From the NCBI GenBank assembly GCA_029531795.1, contig JAPEIS010000019.1:55001-65000 (forward strand): a DNA stretch of 10,000 nt, read 5' to 3'. How positions within the stretch are numbered: the first letter of the stretch is position 1; every line of letters begins with the position of its first letter. Positions 1 through 6,531 of this stretch are shown in pieces. The position numbers and the translations under genes were made by a program. A model generated the notes under the pieces. It was not told where the DNA came from. It saw only the letters and a program-made list of their open reading frames with translations, and made no database searches. The DNA comes from Sclerotinia nivalis (lineage: Eukaryota; Ascomycota; Leotiomycetes; Helotiales; Sclerotiniaceae).

Positions 1-75
1 GGGTATATAATTTAGGGCTTTGATGCTATAAGTACGCAGGCCCGAAGATGGACTCTGAACCTTGAAAGGTACTTA

Positions 76-197
76 TACTCCCGGTGAGCCAATTAACCAT
101 AATTAGATCTAATCCTAGCTGTAAAATTATAAGAAAAAACTCCCGGTGAACTTTTAATATCAAGCTTTTGGTATAAGAATTATAATCCCCGGTGAGC
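76..197 (+). repeat. CCCGGTGAG motif cluster 1 (3 copies)
   Basis: Three copies of the spacer motif have CCGGTGA cores at 81-87, 143-149 and 189-195, all in + orientation. They appear as CTCCCGGTGAGC, CTCCCGGTGAAC and CCCCGGTGAGCT, embedded in otherwise AT-rich sequence with spacings of 62 and 46 bp. The contrast between these GC-rich words and their surroundings argues that they are discrete elements rather than background composition. Function is unknown. Confidence 0.75.
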
Positions 198-454
198 TCT
201 CTGTAGATAATGAAAAGTTTTATCACTGTTTTCCAACTAATTGATTCTTTATCATTTGTAATCCTTACAGTGAATAATTATAATAAATCTTCTACCCTTG
301 ATAATCTCTCTTTTTATAGTTTATTTATGGAAGAAATCAAGTTGTCTATAAATATTATAAGATAAAAACTTCTTGATGTAATTATTATATATAATATTAG
401 ACTTCAATCATGAAGTATTATTACAATGAAGAATTTTAATATTAGTCTTTAAAA

Positions 455-535
455 GAGTTTATCGGAAACCATTTTTTAAAATAAAATCAATTGTGTGCGA
501 GAAATCTACAAATAGAAAGTCAATGAGTATATGAA
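455..535 (+). repeat. Spacer direct repeat, copy 1 (unoccupied)
   Basis: This segment is homologous to 2251-2330. The right 53 bp (483-535 against 2278-2330) align without gaps with 44 identities, and all nine differences are transitions. The left part aligns with small indels around a shared TCGGAAA. Copy 1 is richer in A/T, consistent with decay by C-to-T change. It continues past 535 without a LINE, so it represents an unoccupied paralogue of the insertion site. Confidence 0.8.
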
Positions 536-610
536 GGGAAGTTGAAAAAAGAGTAAATATAAGGATATATGATTAGAAATAGTAAATGGAAAGTATTGAA
601 GTATTTTGAA

Positions 611-700
611 GAGGTATTAGATCTATATTATAATGATAACGCTAAAGAAAAAATTTAATGAAATAATTAATTAAAATCATCGAGATTTTATTAATACCTC
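611..700. repeat. Inverted repeat GAGGTATTA/TAATACCTC
   Basis: Perfect 9-bp arms at 611-619 and 692-700 (10 bp with the flanking A-T pair) enclose about 72 bp of AT-rich DNA. No coding capacity and no clear flanking duplication were seen. It could be a small palindromic element or chance in AT-rich sequence. Confidence 0.35.
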
Positions 701-810
701 TAAAATATAACAATAGAGATCTATAATTATAAAAAAGAGGGATTGAGCTTTAGATAGTATAAACCACATTGTATTTAAGATGAGGTCTCTTCAAGTAGAG
801 CTCTTAATAG

Positions 811-1080
811 GTGATTGTCTATACTCGATGGCCTTCTAATAAAAACCCCGTATATATGGGGAAATTGATGAAGCGTAGGTGGGCAGTGGGGCGTGGGTCG
901 CGCGGAAGTACCTGGGGGCTCAGGGCGGAGAATCTAGAACTCCGAGCTCTGTTGCTCTCTCAGGTTCTTCGTGGTAGGGGGTGGAGATGCGGTATGCCCC
1001 AGAAACACGGTCATACCTAGGATGCGCCCCGGTGACCCCCCTCCACGATTTGCGGATGGGAACTGTGGCGCACAAGAGCT
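811..1080. other. GC-rich island inside the spacer, no gene recognised
   Basis: Composition changes abruptly from very AT-rich to G-rich and GC-rich here, and returns to mixed composition after about 1080. It contains one motif copy (CCCCGGTGAC, 1027-1036). An open frame of 69 codons on the + strand (811-1020) has a low-complexity Arg/Gly/Trp-rich translation without a recognisable domain, so I do not call it a gene. I recognise no rRNA, tRNA or 5S gene here. It could be a fragment of a GC-rich repeat or an older insertion. Confidence 0.4.
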
Positions 1081-1296
1081 GAATTAACAGGGTCAATTAT
1101 GTTCCTTAGAATCTACAACTAAAGAACTACGGTTCGTAAGGAGCAACTGTATATATACACTAGCTGTAGACACGTGATTGATCGTGCACGTGACAGTGGG
1201 TCACATGGATCCATACCAGATTCGTGACAGGAACCCGTTGCGAAAGTATGGTTTTTCTATATTTTTTTCTTTCTGGGGTCTGTTGGCCTGTATTGG

Positions 1297-1506
1297 CTCC
1301 GGTGAGGTAGTTTTAGAGGGGAGATGCCTGTAAACATGCTGCGAACCAAGGCCTGGTGAGGCTTACCATAGGGAGTAGTACCCTGTAATATACTACCGGT
1401 GACGCTTGGTATAGGGTGTGGAACCCTATAGAGCACACCCGGTGAGCTTTCATTAAAACTACTCCCGGTGAGTTATGCATCTTACAATATATTATCCCCG
1501 GTGAGG
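1297..1506 (+). repeat. CCCGGTGAG motif cluster 2 (5 exact, 1 degenerate)
   Basis: Five exact CCGGTGA cores lie at 1299, 1396, 1439, 1465 and 1498, with a degenerate CCTGGTGAGG copy at 1352. All are on the + strand. Spacing falls from about 53 to 26 bp across the cluster. Short stems lie between copies, notably the perfect 8-bp stem TATAGGGT/ACCCTATA at 1410-1430. This is the densest part of the family in the window. Confidence 0.8.
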
Positions 1507-1679
1507 TATATCTATATATACTAAGAAATAGCCTAAATAGCCTGGTTAGGGTCCGGGTTAGGTTTCTCCTATAGGGCAAATAGCCCATAGGGAGCGGCCG
1601 ATAACAGTACACGTACTTTATGATAAAAAGCTCATCGAAAGATAAATACTCGCTTGAAATGACTCTTGAATAAATATAC

Positions 1680-1771
1680 AGCCTACAACATACTCCCGGT
1701 GAGCTTTTTAGGCTCATGGTTGTAGGCTTCTACACCTATAGACTCTGGGTATTACACGAACTCACCGGTGA
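1680..1771 (+). repeat. CCCGGTGAG motif cluster 3, one copy inside an inverted repeat
   Basis: Exact cores lie at 1696-1702 and 1765-1771. The first sits between the perfect 10-bp arms of an inverted repeat (1680-1689 and 1719-1728, core GCCTACAAC/GTTGTAGGC), with a nested GAGC/GCTC stem at 1701-1715 that includes the motif's own GAGC. The second is part of the palindrome TCACCGGTGA (1762-1771) and is followed by a reverse-orientation partner GATCACCGG. This gives stem-loop potential on either strand. Confidence 0.7.
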
Positions 1772-2050
1772 TGATCACCGGGGGGGGGGATAATTTATCG
1801 GAAATTATTTCTACGTGGTGTTACAAGGGGGGGGTAGAAAAATCATGATTTTATTAATATGATATATGTTATAAGGGGGAAAGATATATTGTTAGGGTCC
1901 TCTTTCCATTCTGCAAACGATAGGATGAAGAAAGAGATCATTAGAGCTGTTTTGAGCCCGGAAAACGTGGTGACCCTTGAAGGGTGAGAGGTAGCGCGTT
2001 TGAAAGCCCTTGACAAATGAGGGCGGTGTAGTTTTAAGGCCTGTACGATC

Positions 2051-2142
2051 CTCCCGATGAGCTCCATCATAGGCTATGTGACCCTATACGGTCCTCCCGG
2101 TGAACCTCCCCATGGGATATGTGAGCCTACAATCATAGCCTA
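2051..2142 (+). repeat. CCCGGTGAG motif cluster 4 within an inverted repeat
   Basis: A degenerate copy CTCCCGATGAGCT (2051-2063) is followed by an exact core at 2097-2103. The exact copy lies in the loop of a perfect 9-bp inverted repeat, TAGGCTATG (2070-2078) and CATAGCCTA (2134-2142). This is the second case in the window where a motif copy is bracketed by complementary arms of unrelated sequence. Confidence 0.65.
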
Positions 2143-2195
2143 AGTATGCAACGATGAGGTCGATCGAAATTCACAAGTCCTCATATGGAGCACTT

Positions 2196-2220
2196 TTTCG
2201 CCAACTTTTTGTTAGCGAAA
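2196..2220. repeat. Short hairpin with T5 loop
   Basis: Arms TTTCGCCAAC (2196-2205) and GTTAGCGAAA (2211-2220) pair with one mismatch around a TTTTT loop. It lies just left of the 12-bp inverted repeat at 2254-2280, so two structured elements sit close to the LINE insertion site. No protein or RNA role can be assigned. Confidence 0.55.
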
Positions 2221-2250
2221 GTGATATCAATAGCGATTTTACACATAAAT

Positions 2251-2330
2251 GAATTTGTCGGAAAATATTTTTCTGACAAAATCAATTGTGCGTGGGGAAT
2301 CTACAAATAAGGAGTCGATGGGTATATGAA
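2251..2330 (+). repeat. Spacer direct repeat, copy 2 (interrupted by the LINE)
   Basis: This is the partner of 455-535. Its last 14 bases are the left target-site duplication. Its left part is a near-perfect inverted repeat: arms 2254-2265 and 2269-2280 (TTTGTCGGAAAA and TTTTCTGACAAA) with a 3-nt loop and one G.T pair. The same arms are degraded in copy 1. Confidence 0.8.
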
Positions 2331-2331
2331 T
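2317..2331 (+). repeat. Target-site duplication, left copy
   Basis: GATGGGTATATGAAT is identical to 8364-8378. It lies exactly where the spacer repeat is interrupted, at the 3' end of the minus-strand LINE. The last bases also match the LINE tail unit GAATT, so the exact junction is ambiguous by a few bases (2328-2332). Confidence 0.88.
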
Positions 2332-2347
2332 TGAATTGAATTGAATT
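2328..2347 (-). repeat. LINE 3' tail: four GAATT units
   Basis: Four perfect tandem copies of GAATT on the + strand (AATTC in LINE sense) form the element's 3' terminus and overlap the target-site duplication by one unit. Short tandem tails in place of poly(A) are known in several LINE groups and reflect the priming step of target-primed reverse transcription. Confidence 0.7.
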
Positions 2348-2748
2348 TGGTTTGCGCCCGGTGAGGCGAAGCTACTGAACTTCACTTCGCGACCACTAGC
2401 CTCCCGTGGGGCATGTGGGGCGTGCTAAGCTAAGGTATTATGTACAGAAAGTCCCCCCTAGAAAGCAAATCCTACCCACAATACAGGGTAATTGGTCCAT
2501 GCGACCTGTCACTTAGTGCCTCCCCGTCCTGGTGGGGTGGTAACCTAAAGTACACACAAAAAGACATCATCAGAAAATAATGTCTGGAGCTCTGATTGGC
2601 TCCCTGAGTAATTACCCTATCAATGATCTAGCCCATCTAGATCTACGTACACAATAAACTAAAATAGCAACAAAAGAAAAGAGGAGAGTTCTGTGACTCC
2701 CAGTGTCCAGAGAGAGCTCCCGGTGACCCAGGAGTCGCTCCCGGTGAC
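2348..2748 (-). other. LINE 3' UTR
   Basis: This is non-coding sequence between the ORF2 stop and the GAATT tail. It holds three further copies of the spacer motif, seen in LINE sense as TCACCGGG: cores 2358-2364, 2720-2726 and 2741-2747. A small stem GCGAAG/CTTCGC lies at 2366-2390, directly beside the first of these. LINE 3' UTRs are commonly what the element's own reverse transcriptase recognises, so these structured motifs are candidates for that role. That is inference. Confidence 0.7.
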
Positions 2749-2757
2749 CTAGGAGTA
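2716..2757. repeat. 21-bp tandem repeat across the ORF2 stop
   Basis: Two 21-bp units, 2716-2736 and 2737-2757, both begin GCTCCCGGTGACC and continue with CAGGAGT or TAGGAGT. They differ at very few positions. The second unit contains the TAG stop of ORF2 (complement of 2749-2751), so the repeat straddles the coding/3' UTR border of the LINE. Each unit contains one exact copy of the spacer motif. Confidence 0.8.
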
Positions 2758-5700
2758 ATTCCCTGTGATATGCAAAAGCTTTCTAAATTCCTCTGGCTTC
2801 AGGGACCGGAGATACTCAATCGCTTCTGTGTCGGAAGTGGGTGGTTGTGTGGGCCGAGATGGCCAGTATTTGTGACATGCCCGAGAGGCGGAGCAACGTA
2901 CTATATGCAGCGGTGAAAGGTCCCGAGAGCAGTGGCACGTGAGTGTAGCACCTTCGTGATTGAAGCGTCTGTGGTACCATGCAAAGTCGCCATGTCCTGA
3001 TCGTAAGGCGAGCCATCTGTGGAGAGCTAGTCTGGGGAGCGAGAGAAAAGGTGAGGCCTTCAGCTCGTAGATCGGAGACCAGCGGGTGAAGAGGGCGGAG
3101 AGAGTGCGAGAGTTGGTGAGCCACCAGTCAGCAATGTGATTCGACATTAACTGTCGTTTGATCGTGCCAAGTCCGCTAATGGTGATCCTATTGGCTTCGG
3201 GGTCGGTGCAGGAGAGCTTAGCCCCTTCCTTGGCCAATTTGTCGGCCAGTTCGTTTCCTTGAATATCGCAGTGACCGGGGGACCATTTGACTTTGATGTC
3301 GTGTGACCTCATTGCGTCGTGGCACTTGTGGAAGGCCCATTGTGATGTTTGTGAAGCGTTGGCGCGTAGGCACCAGATGACCGAGGTGCTGTCGATGCAC
3401 ATCCATATTTTTCTGTGTTGGTGGGCCGGGTCGTTGATGACTCGTTGTAGGCCCATCCAAGCTCCAATGATCTCGGCGTCGAATACGTGGCTGAGCGGAT
3501 TAATCGAGCCTTTGCCTGTACAGAGGAGTAGGTTTCCTAGGTAGACTGCAAAGCCGTACCCAACTAGATGTTGTTTGTCCTTGAAAGTCTCCGAGCCATC
3601 CGAGAAGATGGTGATCTCGTCTCCTGGTATGAGGAACCACCAGTCCTTGAAATCAGAGGCTGCCTGTTCTTTGACAATGCCCTCTGTGGGATCGATCCTG
3701 CAACCTGTTGTGAAATGGGGCCGCCGGATGGTTGGTCGTGGCACTTTGGGCAAGATCTTGCCAATCCTTTGTACCGTGGTATGATAGATCGGGTAGCGTT
3801 GGGTGCCTTCTGGCTCTATCCTGTTGACTAGCGGGTGTTGAGGGTCAACTGTTTGAAGTCGCATAGCGAATTGCAGCCTGGCCTGTTCGAGAGCTACTGC
3901 AGCTGAGGGGAGGCCTGCTTCGCTGAGCAGAATGGCTGTAGGGGTCGTCCGCCAAGCCGGTAGGACGCCTCGAGCAGCTTGTAAGCAGACCTTATTGCAC
4001 CTGTCAATGTGGCCGCCCAGTTTGGTAGAGACCGTATTGGCAGTTGGATCGTGACTTGATGTGACGGATTTCCTCCTGCCGCTAAACCAAATTTCAGAGC
4101 CGTATAATAGGGAGGGGAGGACGCAGGTAATGAGCGCTTTGCGTAGGGCCTTAGCTGGGGGGCCATTTTTAATCTTGCCGAGAGATCGGATATGGTAAGC
4201 GATCTTGGTGGCTTTGAGTGCTCGTTCTTCAACGTGTCGTTTAAAGTTGAGTTTTCTGTCAAACCAGATACCAAGCCATCGGAGTGCCTGTTGTTGGGCC
4301 TTCCTGTTCGTGGAATCTGTCAAGGGAACGGGGCTGATCGACAAAGTATCGTTGATCTTGCAGATGGGGTTGTCCTTATTGCGTTTTCTGGAGAAGTGAA
4401 TTAGTTCGAGCTTATCTGGGGCAAAGGCGATTTTGTTGGTGTCTCCCCAGGTCAGGATGTTCCTGACATCTTGAGCGATGCGGTCGGTGGTCTGCGAGAG
4501 AGTTCTTCCAATCCGGTAGATGCAGATGTCGTCGGCATAACCGAAGCGAAGCTTAGTGTCTTGAGATAACAGTGTAGATAGGTACAGCATGTATAAGATG
4601 GGGGAGAGTGGGGATCCTTGAGGGGTCCCACAGGCTACCTTGTGGAAAGGCGTGGTTGCCGATTCGAGTCTGACCCGGATCTGCCTGTTGGTGAGGAAGC
4701 TGCGGATTAATTCGAGAAGGGTGACTGGCCACCCTTGTTTCATCATACGTTCGAGCAGGCGGCGAGGTAGCAGTGCGTCAAAAGCTCCTTGTACGTCCAA
4801 CGTGACTATTGTGGCGACCTTCTTGTGGGCTAAGGCTAGTTGGATGTCATGTGTAAGAGCGGCAGTTAGGTCCGTCGCAGAGCGTTTGGGCAGTGCGCCT
4901 GCGTGTTGGGGGCTGAGGAGGCCTGACGTCAGCGCGGTCCAGGAGATCCTTTGTGCAATGAGTCTTTCGAATCCCTTGCCGAGACATGACAGCAAAGCGA
5001 TAGGTCTCCATGAGCGAATAGAGGACTTATCCTTTTTCCCCACTTTTGGGAGCATCGCGATCTCCGCTTGCTTCCATAAAGCTGGAAAGTGGTTGAATCG
5101 AAGGCATGCTGAGAAAATCTTGTGAACGTGTGGTCCGATGTGTTCCCAGCAGGCCTTGAGTAATTTAACCGAGATCCCATCCGTGCCAGGAGAGGTGCAG
5201 GAGACTCCTATGGTGTACCTCTCGACTTCTTCTATACTGATTGTGCGGTCCCAGCCTAGTTGACCTAAACCAACAAAGGTATCTAATGGATCGTATGGGA
5301 GGTCATCTGCAGCCGAGAAGCGATCCAGAATACCGGCTCGTAGTGCTTCCGCTTTCTGGGTGATGTCCTCTATGGTGCGGCCCTCTACTCGGAGTGGAGG
5401 TGATTTTAGATTGGGGACTAGTTTGTGCCAGCCGATAATCCTGTAAAGGTCCTTGTCGTCCTTGGCATTATCGATGACCCTGTTCCAGTAATTCTTCCGG
5501 GCTTGTCTGATGATCGACATGTACTCCTTCTGTTCCAGGGTGATGCCGTGTGATCGGTTGGGGTTAGCGAGGTGTCTGGCCCTGGCCGTTTGGCACTCGT
5601 GGGTCCACCATTCTTGGGAAGAGTGTCGGTTAGCGTGATTGTTGTTGCCAGCAGTAAAGATGGCATTTGCGAAAACATTGGAGATGGCGTCTAGATATTT

Positions 5701-6531
5701 ATCGATAAGGTCACTGGTGCCCAAAGAGCCGAAATCCTTTAAGTAACTCAGGCCCACTAGCATAAGGCCATTGAACTTCCCGAGCTCCTTCTCGGGGACT
5801 CTGGGTTTGGTGGCCTCGGGTGGGGAGCTGTGCGAGCGATGAATCGTGGAAACTAGAACCTCGTGGTCCGATCCGCAATGGAGGTCGTGCCGGATGATTG
5901 ATTGTGCAAAGGGGATGTTCGAGAAAATGAGATCCAGTACGTGACCGTCGATATGGGTCGGGGTACCCGGCGTGCCCAGATAATTCATACTGCTATCGAG
6001 TGCCCATTTGGCCAGCTTCTGTCCTCCGTTGTAGGTTTCGACTCCGGGGTCAAATGAATGGTGGTGAGCATTAAAGTCTCCGCCGATGATGCAATTCTCG
6101 GGCGGGTTGAGATGAGTGATGTAGTCGAAGACGTTGTGTGTATGTTGTTGTCTGTATACGTTGATGATGGTATAGCCTTCAATTTCCATCCAAACCAAAT
6201 CTCTAGTTTGGAGGGGTCGGCGTTGAGATGCATTCCGTGATGCGTTTTTGCGGATATAGATAAGGGCTCGAGGGCCTTGCTCCCTATCCCAGGTGTCGGT
6301 GGGGGCGGCTATCTCGAAGCCGCCGTGCGTGATGGTCCGAGAGTTGTCCTGAATCCAGGGCTCTTGAATGCAGAGGACGTCGATCTTTTGTTCGAAAGCG
6401 TTGTTGAGGAAAGCACTGTGAATAGGTGCACTGCAGTGGAGATTGGCCCAGGCAATCAGTAATTGGGTAGATTGCCCGGGTGGTCGGTTGCGACGAATGC
6501 CGCGGAGCCGGTATGCGGTTTTATGATTCAT
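2749..6531 (-). CDS. LINE ORF2: endonuclease, reverse transcriptase, RNase H polyprotein
   Basis: This 1260-aa protein carries out target-primed reverse transcription: it nicks the target and copies the LINE RNA into DNA. Seen in order: an APE-type endonuclease (about 24-230) with N30, E57 in IQEPW, GGDFN (D152, N154), D200 and SDH (221-223); a reverse transcriptase (about 485-760) with RPIALLS, the first catalytic Asp at D579, GTPQGSPLSP (635-644) and YADD (665-668); an RNase H domain (about 970-1105) with D978, E1020, D1047, H1087 and D1097; and a C-terminal C1199-x-C1201-x7-H1209-x3-C1213 motif. The set is complete and uninterrupted, so the protein may be functional. The start ATG at 6531 overlaps the end of ORF1 by 11 nt and lies in the +1 frame relative to it. 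The stop lies in the 21-bp tandem repeat. No internal frameshift or stop is seen. Confidence 0.95.
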   Translation of the reverse strand: MNHKTAYRLRGIRRNRPPGQSTQLLIAWANLHCSAPIHSAFLNNAFEQKIDVLCIQEPWIQDNSRTITHGGFEIAAPTDTWDREQGPRALIYIRKNASRNASQRRPLQTRDLVWMEIEGYTIINVYRQQHTHNVFDYITHLNPPENCIIGGDFNAHHHSFDPGVETYNGGQKLAKWALDSSMNYLGTPGTPTHIDGHVLDLIFSNIPFAQSIIRHDLHCGSDHEVLVSTIHRSHSSPPEATKPRVPEKELGKFNGLMLVGLSYLKDFGSLGTSDLIDKYLDAISNVFANAIFTAGNNNHANRHSSQEWWTHECQTARARHLANPNRSHGITLEQKEYMSIIRQARKNYWNRVIDNAKDDKDLYRIIGWHKLVPNLKSPPLRVEGRTIEDITQKAEALRAGILDRFSAADDLPYDPLDTFVGLGQLGWDRTISIEEVERYTIGVSCTSPGTDGISVKLLKACWEHIGPHVHKIFSACLRFNHFPALWKQAEIAMLPKVGKKDKSSIRSWRPIALLSCLGKGFERLIAQRISWTALTSGLLSPQHAGALPKRSATDLTAALTHDIQLALAHKKVATIVTLDVQGAFDALLPRRLLERMMKQGWPVTLLELIRSFLTNRQIRVRLESATTPFHKVACGTPQGSPLSPILYMLYLSTLLSQDTKLRFGYADDICIYRIGRTLSQTTDRIAQDVRNILTWGDTNKIAFAPDKLELIHFSRKRNKDNPICKINDTLSISPVPLTDSTNRKAQQQALRWLGIWFDRKLNFKRHVEERALKATKIAYHIRSLGKIKNGPPAKALRKALITCVLPSLLYGSEIWFSGRRKSVTSSHDPTANTVSTKLGGHIDRCNKVCLQAARGVLPAWRTTPTAILLSEAGLPSAAVALEQARLQFAMRLQTVDPQHPLVNRIEPEGTQRYPIYHTTVQRIGKILPKVPRPTIRRPHFTTGCRIDPTEGIVKEQAASDFKDWWFLIPGDEITIFSDGSETFKDKQHLVGYGFAVYLGNLLLCTGKGSINPLSHVFDAEIIGAWMGLQRVINDPAHQHRKIWMCIDSTSVIWCLRANASQTSQWAFHKCHDAMRSHDIKVKWSPGHCDIQGNELADKLAKEGAKLSCTDPEANRITISGLGTIKRQLMSNHIADWWLTNSRTLSALFTRWSPIYELKASPFLSLPRLALHRWLALRSGHGDFAWYHRRFNHEGATLTCHCSRDLSPLHIVRCSASRACHKYWPSRPTQPPTSDTEAIEYLRSLKPEEFRKLLHITGNYS

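Larger units (their letters stand above)
1..800. other. AT-rich non-coding rDNA spacer (left part)
   Basis: This stretch is strongly AT-rich with long A and T runs and no credible gene. It holds three copies of the CCCGGTGA motif near the left end (81, 143, 189), one copy of an 80-bp spacer repeat (455-535), a short perfect inverted repeat ACTTCA/TGAAGT at 401-416, and a wider inverted repeat GAGGTATTA/TAATACCTC at 611-619 and 692-700. The nonamer AGATCTATA occurs twice (619-627, 717-725). Assignment to the rDNA intergenic spacer is inferred from its continuity with the 18S side of the window and from the repeat shared with the LINE target site. The neighbouring 25/28S gene is not in view. 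Confidence 0.6.
1081..2316. other. Non-coding rDNA spacer with motif clusters and hairpins
   Basis: No gene is supported here. The region carries nine exact CCGGTGA motif copies in total when the neighbouring copy at 1029 is included, two degenerate ones, several short inverted repeats, G homopolymer runs near 1780-1789 and 1827-1834, and two CACGTG hexamers (1171-1176, 1187-1192). Two TTAGG-like words (1544-1551, 1555-1562) are isolated and not a telomere array. Minus-strand open frames at 1313-1717 and 1843-2070 run through the repeats and encode nothing recognisable. The region ends at the LINE target-site duplication. Confidence 0.6.

Noticed and set aside
1409..1423. Possible 5S rRNA fragment (ATAGGGTGTGGAA resembles the start of fungal 5S)
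   Set aside because: Only about 13 bases match, the rest of a 5S gene including its internal promoter is absent, and the same bases are explained by the perfect stem at 1410-1430.
1544..1562. Telomere-like TTAGGG words
   Set aside because: Only two imperfect words are present, not a tandem array, so there is no evidence for a telomere.
1313..1717. 134-codon minus-strand open frame
   Set aside because: It crosses several spacer motifs and hairpins, its translation has no recognisable domain and is rich in Tyr/Ser/Leu from repeat sequence, and it lies in non-coding spacer.
1843..2070. 75-codon minus-strand open frame
   Set aside because: Short, no recognisable domain, and overlaps a motif copy and an inverted-repeat arm. 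Not enough to call a gene.
78..2103. CRISPR-like array from the repeated motif
   Set aside because: The repeated core is only 7-12 bp, spacing is irregular (26 bp to several hundred), and this is a eukaryotic rDNA spacer.
4640..5125. 161-codon plus-strand open frame
   Set aside because: It lies antisense within the reverse transcriptase domain of ORF2, which has clear catalytic motifs. It is a shadow frame.
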